Positions 33,711 through 42,959 of a DNA stretch of 64,000 nt are shown piece by piece. Numbering within the stretch: position 1 is the first letter of the stretch; every line of letters begins with the position of its first letter. The DNA is from Anabaena lutea FACHB-196 (GTDB taxonomy: Bacteria; Cyanobacteriota; Cyanobacteriia; Cyanobacteriales; Nostocaceae). Location of the stretch: assembly GCF_014698305.1 (NCBI RefSeq), contig NZ_JACJST010000001.1:1-64000 (forward strand), in the 5' to 3' direction. The notes under the pieces are model-generated. The model was given only the letters and a program-made list of their open reading frames with translations, did not search any database and was not told the DNA's origin. Position numbers and translations under genes: made by a program.

Positions 33711-34487
33711 ATGAATCTACCGCTTCGGACTTTAGGAGTTGCACCAAATGCTTGGGGAGTGAATCAAGATTTTGCAGATATTACTCGTCCGCAAAAAACC
33801 CCACAATCCGTGATTTTATCCACAGAAACCAAAACTTTGCGCCTTGATTTGGCAAAAACCGCCATTATCATTATTGATATGCAAAACGACTTTTGTCATC
33901 CTGATGGTTGGTTGGCGCATATCGGCGTAGATGTCACCCCAGCCCGTCAACCCATCGAACCTTTACAAAAATTATTACCACAACTACGGGCGGCTGACGT
34001 ACCTATAATTTGGCTAAATTGGGGAAATCGACCTGATTTACTAAATATTAGTTCAGCTTTACTCCATGTCTATAATCCTACAGGTGATGGTGTAGGATTG
34101 GGTCATCCTCTTCCCAGCAACAGTGCTAAAGTACTTGAAGCAGGTAGTTGGGCAGCAGCAGTAGTAGACGAACTCGAACAGCAACCAGATGATATTCGCG
34201 TTGATAAATATCGAATGAGTGGTTTTTGGGATACGCCCTTAGATAGTATTCTGCGGAACTTAGGAATAAGGACAATATTATTTGCAGGTGTCAATGCTGA
34301 CCAATGTGTTTTAACAACATTATGTGATGCCAACTTTTTAGGATATGACTGCATCTTAGTCAGAGACTGCACCGCCACAACATCCCCTGAATATTGTTGG
34401 TTAGCTACATTATATAATGTCAAACAATGCTTCGGTTTTGTGACAGATTCCTCAGCAATTAAAACAGCAATAATTCGTAATTCGTAA
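33711..34487 (+). CDS. Cysteine hydrolase (isochorismatase/RutB-like)
   Basis: 258 aa from the ATG at 33711; a GTG 12 bases upstream is possible. Isochorismatase-fold cysteine hydrolase with its triad: Asp56 in AIIIIDMQNDFCHPDGW, Lys in DIRVDKYRMSGFWDTPLD, and nucleophile Cys in FAGVNADQCVLTTLC (with the preceding cis-peptide Val-Asn). Members such as RutB and N-carbamoylsarcosine amidase hydrolyse amides or ureido groups. It precedes a cupin gene on the same strand and is divergent from an amidohydrolase, so the three may act in one pathway releasing ammonium. The stop codon lies in an AATTCGT repeat, which encodes the last residues (IRNS). Confidence 0.85.
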   Translation: MNLPLRTLGVAPNAWGVNQDFADITRPQKTPQSVILSTETKTLRLDLAKTAIIIIDMQNDFCHPDGWLAHIGVDVTPARQPIEPLQKLLPQLRAADVPIIWLNWGNRPDLLNISSALLHVYNPTGDGVGLGHPLPSNSAKVLEAGSWAAAVVDELEQQPDDIRVDKYRMSGFWDTPLDSILRNLGIRTILFAGVNADQCVLTTLCDANFLGYDCILVRDCTATTSPEYCWLATLYNVKQCFGFVTDSSAIKTAIIRNS

Positions 34488-34540
34488 TTCGTAATTACCA
34501 ATCACCAATCACCAATCACCAATCACCAATCACCAAATAT
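34468..34540 (+). repeat. AATTCGT and CCAATCA repeats overlapping a gene end
   Basis: Three AATTCGT heptamers (from 34472) cover the stop codon of the cysteine hydrolase. They are followed by about five CCAATCA heptamers up to 34537, just before the cupin gene start. Same composite order as in the pilT-pilC gap. Confidence 0.8.
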
Positions 34541-34541
34541 T

Positions 34542-34997
34542 ATGTATGCTACTCGTTGTGTAATTCCGGTTATTAAATCTCCCCAAGATTACCAAGCATA
34601 CCGCATCAGCCCCCGTGATTCTAATCGATTAGCAATTATCTTTGATTCCACAATTGCTAATACTTCTTTGACTTGTTGTGTAGAAATATTTGATGTCGGT
34701 GGACAAACGCCAGCAAATCGTCATCAATGGGCATTGGAAATGTTTTTTATTCTCAAAGGAGAAGGAGTTGCTATTTGTGATGGTAAAACAGTACCAATCA
34801 AAGCTGGAGATAGTTTATTAGTACCGCCTACAGGCACTCATTTGATTAAAAACACAGGTGATAATCGTCTTTATACACTGACGATTATGGTTCCTAATGA
34901 AGATTTTTCAGAACTAATTCGCAGTGGCATTCCTGTAGAATTAGATGCAGAAGATATGGCTGTTTTGGGGAGAGTAGATCCTTTTAAATTTGTTTAA
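34542..34997 (+). CDS. Cupin-domain protein
   Basis: 151 aa single-domain cupin (beta-barrel). Motif 1 region HQWALEMFFILKGEG and motif 2 DSLLVPPTGTHLIKNTGDN are visible, with His/Glu/His candidates for metal binding in HQWALE and GTHLIKN. The N-terminus (RCVIPVIKSPQDYQAYRISP) resembles cupins linked to ureido or amide catabolism. It follows the cysteine hydrolase after a 54-base repeat spacer and is likely cotranscribed. It could be a lyase or isomerase in that pathway or a sensor of its product. Function not fixed. Confidence 0.75.
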   Translation: MYATRCVIPVIKSPQDYQAYRISPRDSNRLAIIFDSTIANTSLTCCVEIFDVGGQTPANRHQWALEMFFILKGEGVAICDGKTVPIKAGDSLLVPPTGTHLIKNTGDNRLYTLTIMVPNEDFSELIRSGIPVELDAEDMAVLGRVDPFKFV

Positions 34998-35321
34998 GTC
35001 TAAAAACCTAATGATTTGGTAGGGTGGGCAATGCCCACCAACCCTCATTGAGAAGGTACAAGACGTGAATAAATAAATACATACATCAAATAGGATTTTA
35101 TCTCAGTGAAGCAGTGATGATTAAAAACTAAGATTCAATAATTCTGGTCAAATATTATACGGAAGAAGCTGTTAAGCTAGTGAAATATGTAACTAAAGGC
35201 GATGAATTGATAGTCAATATTGCCAACTTTGGGGAAACAACCCTAAAGACAGATTGACTATAACGCGATCGCTCTTAAAATAACTAAAATTTAGTAAATG
35301 ATTAATTAGGAATACATTCCC
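34998..35321. other. 324-base intergenic region with palindrome
   Basis: No gene supported. A GTAGGGTGGGCAATGCCCACC palindrome lies at 35020-35039, the same core as in the MITE-like copies. A short frame around 35150-35258 (VKYYTEEAVKLVKYVTKGDE) ends at TGA and is not recognised, possibly a remnant. The Nudix gene follows. Confidence 0.45.
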
Positions 35322-35741
35322 ATGAGCCAAAAACCCAACAAAGTTTTGAAACAATCAGGAGTTATTCCATATCGTGTCAAAGATGGAAAAGTCGAAATTT
35401 TATTGATTACCACTCGTAAAAGTCAAAGCTGGGTAATTCCTAAAGGAGGAGTTTGCAAGGGAATGAGTCCTTACGATTCAGCGGCCAAAGAAGCGTGGGA
35501 GGAAGCAGGAGTAGTTGGTCAGGTGAATAATGAGAAAGTCGGTGCTTATAAATATCGTAAAGGTGGTAATATCTATCAAGTAAATTTATTTTTGTTACCA
35601 GTAGAGACAGTCTTAGAAGATTGGCCAGAGGCCATGCATAGAGAACGGCTGTGGTTAGAGATTAACCAAGCTGCCAGATTAGTAAAGAAAACTTCTCTCA
35701 AAAGAATCCTCAAGACTTCACAAGACCAAGTGAAAATTTAA
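35322..35741 (+). CDS. Nudix hydrolase with variant Nudix box
   Basis: 139 aa Nudix protein. The box is GGVCKGMSPYDSAAKEAWEEAGV: the REUXEEXGU part is kept (KEAWEEAGV), but the first Glu of GX5E is Met. The N-terminus QSGVIPYRVKDGKVEILLIT is the first strand and SQSWVIPKGG leads into the box. This variant occurs in DIPP-like and related subfamilies that hydrolyse diphosphoinositol-like or nucleotide substrates, so activity is likely, but the substrate is unknown. It is monocistronic, ending at a clear terminator. Confidence 0.85.
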   Translation: MSQKPNKVLKQSGVIPYRVKDGKVEILLITTRKSQSWVIPKGGVCKGMSPYDSAAKEAWEEAGVVGQVNNEKVGAYKYRKGGNIYQVNLFLLPVETVLEDWPEAMHRERLWLEINQAARLVKKTSLKRILKTSQDQVKI

Positions 35742-35784
35742 TCCTTGTTTCTTGTATATAAATTAGCAATATTTAAATAAAATC

Positions 35785-35812
35785 GCCCCACTTTTTCCGG
35801 GGCTTTTGTTAT
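35785..35812 (+). terminator. Rho-independent terminator after the Nudix gene
   Basis: GCCCC at 35785-35789 and GGGGC at 35799-35803 form a stem with a 9-base loop, followed directly by TTTTGTTATTT. About 44 bases downstream of the Nudix stop. Confidence 0.8.
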
Positions 35813-36102
35813 TTGTGTTACGGTCAACTTATCATTGATTGGCAAAATGTTAAGTAATTTTAACTTTTTAGCACTCGTTCATGTAAATAAAATAACATTA
35901 TCATCCATCTCTTCTACAATATAAATATCACCTATATTGTCTGAATATGGTTCAATTTATCCCAGTACAAAAATTCAACAAGATATACCCACCTATGATG
36001 TGTGTGATAAATTCACTTTGTCCAAACGAGAAAATGAACTTGATCAAGTTCTCAAAATCTTACAAAAACTAGGTTAAATTTTGACTTCACTTTGAATTAA
36101 CT
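35813..36102. other. Intergenic region upstream of the cysteine desulfurase with inverted repeat and possible remnant
   Basis: ACAATATA (35916-35923) and TATATTGT (35933-35940) form a perfect 8-base inverted repeat, a candidate operator. A short in-frame stretch ending at TAA 36075-36077 reads EYGSIYPSTKIQQDIPTYDV then CDKFTLSKRENELDQVLKIL, a protein-like C-terminus with no intact start, probably the tail of a decayed gene. Not identified. Confidence 0.45.
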
Positions 36103-37272
36103 ATGTCCAGTCGTCCTATCTATTTCGATTGTCACGCTACCACACCCGTTGATGAAAGGGTACTAGCCACAATGATTCCCTATTTTACCGAAAAGTTTGG
36201 TAACGCAGCTAGTATTAGTCATGTTTACGGTTGGGAATCAGAAGCCGCTGTTCAACAAACACGGGGAATTTTAGCCAATGCAATTAACGCTACACCCGAA
36301 GAAATTGTTTTTACGAGTGGTGCAACAGAAGCTAATAATTTAGCTATCAAAGGTGTAGCAGAAGCTTATTTCCAAAAAGGTCAACATATTGTGACTGTGG
36401 CAACGGAACATAAAGCAGTTTTAGATCCTTGTGAATATTTAAAAAGCCTCGGTTTTGGTCTGACAGTTTTACCTGTTCAAAAAGATGGATTAATTGATTT
36501 AAATCAGTTAGAAAAAGCTTTACGGCATGATACAATTTTAGTATCTGTGATGGCGGCAAATAATGAAATTGGGGTTTTACAACCTTTAACAGAAATTGGA
36601 GAAATGTGCCGTCAACGTCAAATTATTTTTCATACAGATGCAGCCCAAGCAATTGGTAAAATTCCCTTAGATGTGGAAGAGATGAACATTGATTTAATGT
36701 CTCTCACAGCCCATAAAGTATATGGACCCAAGGGTATAGGTGCTTTATATGTTCGCAGACGCAACCCTAGAGTTAAACTTGCTTCCCAACAACATGGGGG
36801 AGGACATGAACGGGGTATGCGTTCTGGGACGTTATATACACCGCAAATTGTTGGTTTTGGTAAAGCTGTAGAAATTGCTTTAGCAGAACAAGAAACAGAA
36901 AATCAGCGATTGAGGGAATTAAGATCAAGATTGTGGAAACAGTTATCTACTGTCGAGGGAATTCATTTAAATGGACATCCTGAAAAAAGATTAGCAGGAA
37001 ATTTGAATATTAGTATTGAGGGTGTAGATGGTGCTGCACTTTCTCTAGGTTTACAACCAATTATGGCAGTTTCTTCTGGTTCTGCTTGTTCTTCAAATAA
37101 TGTTGCACCTTCCTATGTGCTGACAGCGTTAGGAAATTCGGAAAAGTTAGCTTATGCTTCGGTACGGTTTGGAATTGGTAGATTTAATACTGCTGAGGAA
37201 ATCGACACCGTTGCAGAACATTTGATTTCTACTGTGAAAAGTTTAAGAAGTTCCTCAGTAGTTAGTTGTTAG
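36103..37272 (+). CDS. Cysteine desulfurase (NifS/IscS type)
   Basis: 389 aa PLP-dependent cysteine desulfurase, group I (NifS/IscS), releasing sulfur from cysteine as a persulfide for Fe-S cluster or other sulfur transfer. Sequence: FDCHATTPVDERVL, TSGATEANNLAIKG, substrate-side His103 in ATEHKAVLDPC, Asp179 in FHTDAAQAIGK, PLP-Lys205 in LTAHKVYGPKGIGAL, and catalytic Cys329 in SSGSACSSNN, whose long loop is typical of group I. NGHPEKRLAGNLNIS and GMRSGTLYTPQIVGFGKA are also conserved. Monocistronic with its own terminator; nif genes are not adjacent, so a housekeeping role is likelier than nitrogenase-specific. Other paralogues are expected in the genome. Confidence 0.93.
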   Translation: MSSRPIYFDCHATTPVDERVLATMIPYFTEKFGNAASISHVYGWESEAAVQQTRGILANAINATPEEIVFTSGATEANNLAIKGVAEAYFQKGQHIVTVATEHKAVLDPCEYLKSLGFGLTVLPVQKDGLIDLNQLEKALRHDTILVSVMAANNEIGVLQPLTEIGEMCRQRQIIFHTDAAQAIGKIPLDVEEMNIDLMSLTAHKVYGPKGIGALYVRRRNPRVKLASQQHGGGHERGMRSGTLYTPQIVGFGKAVEIALAEQETENQRLRELRSRLWKQLSTVEGIHLNGHPEKRLAGNLNISIEGVDGAALSLGLQPIMAVSSGSACSSNNVAPSYVLTALGNSEKLAYASVRFGIGRFNTAEEIDTVAEHLISTVKSLRSSSVVSC

Positions 37273-37281
37273 TAAATCCAG

Positions 37282-37314
37282 AACCCCGATTTCTTGAATA
37301 GATAGGGGTTTTTT
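37282..37314 (+). terminator. Rho-independent terminator after the cysteine desulfurase gene
   Basis: AACCCC (37282-37287) and GGGGTT (37305-37310) form the stem, followed by a T-run to 37314. Ten bases after the stop codon. Confidence 0.75.
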
Positions 37315-37482
37315 AAGAAAAATTTAAAAGGTAGGTACATTAAGCGGTATTCTCAAACAAGCACAAGTTACTCCTGAAGAATTTATATAAAACCTATAAT
37401 TATAAGAATGAAAATAGAGTAGGGATAAAGCGCATTGCTAAACCCCTACAACCTAAATTATTTGTGTATTTTCAATGATTAC

Positions 37483-38547
37483 TCAATAAGGATCTGAGTC
37501 AAACCTTCCCCGCTTCACACTTCTGAGATAATAACCTTTTGACGGTAATTTATTTAAATCGAATGTCTCACCTCTGGGAACTCTCCAAATTTTATAATCG
37601 GAATAGGTTAAAGGAGTTCCAGGTTGACAGACTTCTGGGGGATGATCTCCTAAGACAAAATATGCTGCACCTCTCCCCATAACTTTCGCAATACCGTATT
37701 TATCCACCAGCAAAGATGTTTCTTCACTAATGGCTATACCTAATGCAGTTGCAGATACACCATCTTGAATTTGACGGGCAATAAAAACCATAATTCTGCC
37801 CATTCTTTTCCGTTCATCGAAGTGAGTATCAATGATGGTTTTTCGCAAATACTTCCACTGAAAAAAGTTATAGGTAAAGGTAACATTGCGATAGGGATCA
37901 TCAAGTACTTCTGCACTTTCAATACTATCTTCACAAGCGCAAGAATCATAAACAAATTCACTTTGAATCATTGCACCTGCACTAGTGCCACCGATAGCAC
38001 CACCTTTATCGTAAACTGATTTGACAGCAACTTCTAATTTTGTATTTTTCCAGTTGCGAATATATTCACATTGATCCCCACCAGCAAAGAAAATTACACC
38101 AGCATTTCTGACTTTATCAAAAATATCCGTTCTGTTCGCTTCTTGTCTGTTACTAATAATTAAAGTTTCAACATAATTTACCCCTCTCATGCGATAAATT
38201 AGCTGATTGTAATCATCGTCACCAGCAGCGCGAATCACTAAAACATTAACTTTCGTGTCGGAGTTAGAACCTCCCCTAACACTGTTAATCATCCACTGGA
38301 TAGCGTCATCGACATCATTACCACCCCCACCCAAATTATGCACAGGGCCAGCTAAAAGGGGCAATTGATAACCAGTTTTAGCTGCGGGAGGACGGACATC
38401 GGTAGTTATATCTCGAAAATAGCGCTTCAAGTTTGCTGTCAGACGGTCTATAATGCGGTTTACCATCCTCAACAGCGTAGTTCTTGCATTCTTCAAACGC
38501 TTTGCCATATTTGGGAATGCTCTTGTCATACTCATCTTTTGGCGCAA
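37483..38547 (-). CDS. Cyanophycinase-type serine peptidase (S51 family)
   Basis: 354 aa protein of the cyanophycinase/peptidase E (S51) group. The catalytic Ser189 is in AIGGTSAGAMIQSEFV, the glutamine/Asp substrate-side residues in IFFAGGDQCEYIRNW, and the catalytic His candidate in IIDTHFDERKRMGR. It is longer than typical intracellular CphB (about 270 aa) because of an N-terminal extension of about 55 residues without a clear signal peptide. Cyanophycinases cut cyanophycin (Asp-Arg polymer) to beta-Asp-Arg dipeptides, an important nitrogen reserve in heterocystous strains. No cphA is adjacent. It may therefore be a divergent paralogue with an unknown substrate. Confidence 0.8.
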   Translation of the reverse strand: MRQKMSMTRAFPNMAKRLKNARTTLLRMVNRIIDRLTANLKRYFRDITTDVRPPAAKTGYQLPLLAGPVHNLGGGGNDVDDAIQWMINSVRGGSNSDTKVNVLVIRAAGDDDYNQLIYRMRGVNYVETLIISNRQEANRTDIFDKVRNAGVIFFAGGDQCEYIRNWKNTKLEVAVKSVYDKGGAIGGTSAGAMIQSEFVYDSCACEDSIESAEVLDDPYRNVTFTYNFFQWKYLRKTIIDTHFDERKRMGRIMVFIARQIQDGVSATALGIAISEETSLLVDKYGIAKVMGRGAAYFVLGDHPPEVCQPGTPLTYSDYKIWRVPRGETFDLNKLPSKGYYLRSVKRGRFDSDPY

Positions 38548-38693
38548 ACAGCAATTACTACTAACTCTCTCATCAGAAAGGGTAAAATTCCCAGCGTACA
38601 GGGTTTGTAGTGTTTTTTTGCGCTATAAATTGCAGAGTAATTATTAATTCTCTGTGCTAATCTGGGAAAACCTCACTTTTCCTGGGTGTTTAA

Positions 38694-39890
38694 CTACCAA
38701 TTACTTGGCGATGCCTGCGATCGCTCTCTTACCACTCTCTCATAAACCACTGCTGTTTGTTTAGCTAATTTCGGCCAACTAAAACGTCGTTCTAAATCTT
38801 CATAAGCGTTATCCACCAACCATTGTCCATAACCTGGATTTTTCAGAACTTCTAAAATTCCCCAAGCGAGGGAATCAGAGTTGTTAACGCAAGTGGTAAT
38901 TCCCGTTTTTGTATGTTGCACTACTTCAGGAAAACCACCTATATCGGAAACTACTACAGGTACTCTAGAAGCAAAACTTTCTAACGCAACAATACCAAAG
39001 GGTTCATAAAGACTAGGAAAAACTGCACAGTCAGCAATGGTTTGGAATTTATCTAAGTAATCATCAGATAGAAAACCTGTAAAATAGCATTTGTCCCAAA
39101 TTCCTAAATCCCAAGCTTGGCTTTTTAGATGGTCGGTATTACCACCACCAACTATCACAAATTTAACATAACCTCCCATTTCCCAAAGTACTTTGGGAGC
39201 AGCATTAAGTAATACGGATACACCCTTTTCATAGGTCATGCGACCCAGGTAATAAACGATTTTTTCATGATCATCGGCAAATTGGCGGCGGAAATCTTGA
39301 GCATGAAAATCTGCGTGGTGCTGTTTCTTTTCTGGTCGTATACCGTTATAAATAACATCAATTTTGTTGCCAGGACTATGTAGCACTCTTCCAACTTCCC
39401 CACGCATATATTCAGTACAAACGATAATGCGCCAAGCGTTATAAGCTAAAGAATTTTCTTTATCACTAATGTAGCGTTGAGTTTCATTGTGAATACCGTT
39501 ATAGCGGCCGTATTCAGTCGCATGGATGGTAGCGATGAGGGGGATTTTAAAGGTATGCTTGAGAGCGATCGCAGCATCTCCAACTAACCAATCATGGGCA
39601 TGGATAATATCAAATCCCCCTTCCTCCATAATCAACTTACCACCGTGATGTCCCATACTTTCGTTGAGATTGACTACCCAGTGGAAAAAGTCATTACTTG
39701 GGGAAACTGGTACGCGATGAACATGAATTCCTTCAACTATCTCATACAACGATGCTTGTCTAACTTCAGGTGTAATTAGGTGAATTTCATGCCCTAGCTT
39801 AACGAGTTCTGGGTATAATTCTGCTACATGACGGGCAATTCCTCCTACTATCCTGGGCGGAAATTCCCAACTCAGTACTAGTATCTTCAT
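38694..39890 (-). CDS. Glycosyltransferase family 4
   Basis: 398 aa GT4 glycosyltransferase, GT-B fold. N-terminal domain: KILVLSWEFPPRIVGGIARH (glycine-rich acceptor loop), HAHDWLVGDAAIALKH. C-terminal domain: YYLGRMTYEKGVSVLLNAA and the retaining E-x7-E signature in YEPFGIVALESFASRVPVVV. The start motif WEFPPRIVGGIARHV is close to that of glycogen-synthase-like and amylovoran/mannosyl GT4 enzymes, so the sugar donor may be ADP- or UDP-linked, but specificity is not fixed. Cytoplasmic or membrane-associated. Monocistronic; no polysaccharide cluster adjoins. Confidence 0.88.
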   Translation of the reverse strand: MKILVLSWEFPPRIVGGIARHVAELYPELVKLGHEIHLITPEVRQASLYEIVEGIHVHRVPVSPSNDFFHWVVNLNESMGHHGGKLIMEEGGFDIIHAHDWLVGDAAIALKHTFKIPLIATIHATEYGRYNGIHNETQRYISDKENSLAYNAWRIIVCTEYMRGEVGRVLHSPGNKIDVIYNGIRPEKKQHHADFHAQDFRRQFADDHEKIVYYLGRMTYEKGVSVLLNAAPKVLWEMGGYVKFVIVGGGNTDHLKSQAWDLGIWDKCYFTGFLSDDYLDKFQTIADCAVFPSLYEPFGIVALESFASRVPVVVSDIGGFPEVVQHTKTGITTCVNNSDSLAWGILEVLKNPGYGQWLVDNAYEDLERRFSWPKLAKQTAVVYERVVRERSQASPSNW

Positions 39891-40178
39891 TTACAACTCC
39901 CCGATGATTTACAAAACTTAAAAAACTTTTAAAAAACTATATTTAACTCAAAATACAAGTCTGGCAATTAGCATAAGGGTGGTTAATAAAATTTTTGAAT
40001 TTTTTAATGTTTTTTGATAAAGCTTATCAGAGTTGTCAAAATTAGGGAACTCTTGGATTGGAAAATACCTAAAGAGTGCGATTGTGCGGAGTGCAGTGCT
40101 GGAGGCAATCGCACTGCTCACTCTCAGAGGATAAACTAAATTATAGAAACCCAAACCGATACAAGTAGGCGGTTCATC

Positions 40179-40940
40179 ATGGTACAACAGGCTTTTTCAA
40201 CCGAACTTGCTGCTGAACCCGATATCAGCCAGATAATTACTGAAGATGATACCCCAGTGGATAATTTTCTTTCTGAAAAACAACAGCGTCTATTGACAGA
40301 AGTTTTATATAATGCATGGCTTCCTCCCACGGAGTCACAAACCTTTATCGCCGCCGCCAATGTGGGAGTTTTTTATAACATCGGTTTACCCCCGCTTGTA
40401 CCGGATGTTTTCCTCAGTTTAGATGTCACCATGCCGGAAAATTGGGGAGAGAAGAAAAACCGGAGTTATTTTAATTGGCAGTTTGGTAAAGCGCCAGATG
40501 TAGTGATTGAAATTGTTTCTAATCGCGAAGGCAATGAATTAGGTTCTAAATTAAAAGACTATGCTCGCATGGGTGTCTGGTATTACGCCATATTTGATCC
40601 TTTGGGAATGTTGGGAGATCAGCTACTGCGTACTTATCAACTAGGAATTAGACAATATTTAGAAACCGATGATTTCTATTTTCCAGAAGTAGGTTTAGGT
40701 TTAACTTTGTGGGAAGGAGTATTTGAGGGAAAACAAGATATTTGGTTGCGTTGGTGCGACAAAGCGGGAAACATTCTCCCTACAGGTACAGAAAGCGCAA
40801 AACAAGCTCAACAGGAAGCTCAAACCGCAAAACAGGAAGCTCAAACCGCAAAACAAGAAGCCGAATTAGCTCAACAACGCACGGCACAACTAGAAGCGCA
40901 GTTAAGAGCTTTGGGAATAGAACCGCAGGGTAATTCGTAA
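40179..40940 (+). CDS. Uma2-family endonuclease-fold protein
   Basis: 253 aa Uma2/DUF820-family protein, abundant in cyanobacteria, with a PD-(D/E)XK fold of unsettled function. Core: LPPLVPDVFLSLDVTMPENW, FGKAPDVVIEIVSNREGNEL (Asp, Glu-x-Val), GSKLKDYARMGVWYYAIFDP (Lys). The C-terminal 60 residues form an Ala/Gln/Glu-rich coiled coil with a tandem repeat (QTAKQEAQTAKQEAELAQQR) and end APE-like LGIEPQGNS. The final NS and the stop come from an AATTCGT repeat. It may be inserted from an accessory pool; no partner is evident. Confidence 0.85.
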   Translation: MVQQAFSTELAAEPDISQIITEDDTPVDNFLSEKQQRLLTEVLYNAWLPPTESQTFIAAANVGVFYNIGLPPLVPDVFLSLDVTMPENWGEKKNRSYFNWQFGKAPDVVIEIVSNREGNELGSKLKDYARMGVWYYAIFDPLGMLGDQLLRTYQLGIRQYLETDDFYFPEVGLGLTLWEGVFEGKQDIWLRWCDKAGNILPTGTESAKQAQQEAQTAKQEAQTAKQEAELAQQRTAQLEAQLRALGIEPQGNS

Positions 40941-41012
40941 TTCGTAATAATGCCTACGGCAGGCTACCGCCAACGTAATTCGTAATAGTACCGACAGTTT
41001 CGGTAGGGATAT
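40934..41012 (+). repeat. Composite AATTCGT repeat, copy 2
   Basis: Begins in the stop codon of the Uma2 gene. It contains two AATTCGT units, then the module aatgcctacggcaggctacc followed by gccaacg (40949-40975), then AATTCGT again. Near-identical arrangement to 29385-29420. Confidence 0.8.
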
Positions 41013-41147
41013 GTAATTAAGGCAAAATCTCAGTTCAGAACCTGGATTTAGTAAGTTGGTTTAGGGAAAGGTTAAAGGGTCAAGGTTTTTTCTTCCTTTT
41101 CCCCCCTTAACCGACGATTATTGAAGGTTTTCCCTGGTTCGGTAATC

Positions 41148-42959
41148 TTAGTTTTGATCTAAACGCAGCACAGCCATAAAAGCTTCTTGGGGTACATCCA
41201 CAGTACCTACAGCTTTCATCCGCTTTTTACCCTTGGCTTGCTTCTGTAAGAGTTTCTTCTTCCGGCTAATATCACCACCGTAGCATTTAGCTAATACGTC
41301 TTTCCGCATAGCCGGGATATGTTCACTAGCAATAACTTTACTGCCAATAGAAGCTTGAATGGGGACTTTGAATTGATGACGGGGAATTAGTTCTTTGAGC
41401 TTTTCAGCCATTGCTCTGCCAACATTGTAGGCTTTATCTCTATGAACAATCATCGCTAAAGAATCCACCGGATCACCATTAATCATGATATCCAACTTCA
41501 CCAAATGATTCTCACGGTAGCCAATGAGATGATATTCCATACTGGCATAACCACGCGATCGCGATTTCATCTGGTCAAAAAAGTCTGTGACTACTTCTGC
41601 CAAAGGTAACTCATAGGTGAGTGTAGTACGCCCTTGGGTGAGATATTTCATATCTTTGAAGATACCCCGGCGATTTTGCGATAACTCCATTAAAGAGCCA
41701 ACGTAAGTTTCCGGCGTAATCATTTCTACTTTGACATAGGGTTCCTCTATTCTTTCCCGTTCATTGGGAGAGGGTAGGCGGCTAGGATTATCAATGTACA
41801 GTTCCTCACCTTTGTTGGTGATGACTTTGTAAACCACCGAAGGGGCTGTGATAATTAAATCTAGGTTATACTCACGCTCTAAGCGTTCTTGGACAATTTC
41901 CATGTGCAGCAAGCCCAAGAACCCACACCGGAAGCCAAACCCCATCGCGCTAGAAGTTTCCGGTTCATAATGGAGTGCAGCATCATTCAGTTCTAGCTTT
42001 TCTAAAGCTTCCCGTAAATCTTCAAATTGATCGGCATCAATGGGGAACATCCCACAAAAAACCATTGGGTTGGCTTCGGTGTAACCAGGTAAAGCTTCTG
42101 TGGCTTTGGCTTTAACTAGGGTAATGGTGTCTCCTACCCGTGCGTCAGCTACAGCCCTAATTGATGCGGCTAAATAGCCCACTTCCCCAGCGTGTAGTTC
42201 TTCAACTTGCTTTTGGGTGGGAGAAAGAACGCCTATCTCATCAATATCGTATTCTTTACCAGATGCCATCAAGTAAATGCGATCGCCCTTTCTCACACTA
42301 CCATCCATCACCCGGAAGTAAACAATTACCCCCCGGTAACTATCATAGTAGCTATCAAAAATCAACGCCCGTAAGCGTTCATCAACTTTATCTGGTGCTG
42401 GTGGTATTCGCTCAACGATTGCTTCTAAAATTTCAGGAACACCAATTCCCTCTTTAGCAGAAGCCAAAATTGCTCCACTGCAATCTAAACCAATAATTTC
42501 TTCAATTTCACCAATTACCCTGTCAGGTTCTGCTCCTGGCAAATCAATTTTATTCAAAACTGGAATAATTTCTAGGTTATGTTCCAGAGCTAAATACACA
42601 TTTGCCAGTGTTTGAGCTTCTACACCTTGGGAGGCATCTACAACCAACAAAGCGCCTTCACAAGCTGCCAGACTTCTCGACACCTCATAAGAAAAGTCAA
42701 CGTGTCCCGGTGTATCAATTAAGTTTAATACATACTGCTGGCCGTCCTTAGCTGTATAATTCATCCGGGCAGCTTGCAGCTTAATTGTAATGCCGCGCTC
42801 CCGTTCCAAATCCATATTATCGAGAAACTGTTCCTTCATCTGTCGGTCTTCTACAGTGCCAGTGGCTTGTAGTAGGCGATCAGCGAGAGTGGATTTCCCG
42901 TGGTCAATGTGAGCAATAATACAAAAATTGCGAATGCGAACTGCGGGAACGTCAGTCAT
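41148..42959 (-). CDS. lepA: Elongation factor 4 (LepA)
   Basis: 603 aa translational GTPase, back-translocase/ribosome-maturation factor LepA (EF4). GTPase motifs: [19 protein letters not shown] (G1), [11 protein letters not shown] (G2), [17 protein letters not shown] (G3), [11 protein letters not shown] (G4). The LepA-specific C-terminal domain ends with [12 protein letters not shown]-like [21 protein letters not shown], and the middle has YPGADIN-like domains. Length equals the usual ~600 aa. Located on the minus strand, alone; cytoplasmic and ribosome-associated. Secure. Confidence 0.97.
   Translation of the reverse strand: MTDVPAVRIRNFCIIAHIDHGKSTLADRLLQATGTVEDRQMKEQFLDNMDLERERGITIKLQAARMNYTAKDGQQYVLNLIDTPGHVDFSYEVSRSLAACEGALLVVDASQGVEAQTLANVYLALEHNLEIIPVLNKIDLPGAEPDRVIGEIEEIIGLDCSGAILASAKEGIGVPEILEAIVERIPPAPDKVDERLRALIFDSYYDSYRGVIVYFRVMDGSVRKGDRIYLMASGKEYDIDEIGVLSPTQKQVEELHAGEVGYLAASIRAVADARVGDTITLVKAKATEALPGYTEANPMVFCGMFPIDADQFEDLREALEKLELNDAALHYEPETSSAMGFGFRCGFLGLLHMEIVQERLEREYNLDLIITAPSVVYKVITNKGEELYIDNPSRLPSPNERERIEEPYVKVEMITPETYVGSLMELSQNRRGIFKDMKYLTQGRTTLTYELPLAEVVTDFFDQMKSRSRGYASMEYHLIGYRENHLVKLDIMINGDPVDSLAMIVHRDKAYNVGRAMAEKLKELIPRHQFKVPIQASIGSKVIASEHIPAMRKDVLAKCYGGDISRKKKLLQKQAKGKKRMKAVGTVDVPQEAFMAVLRLDQN

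Noticed and set aside
34103-34501. 132-residue minus-strand frame
   Set aside because: Antisense of the cysteine hydrolase gene and repeats.
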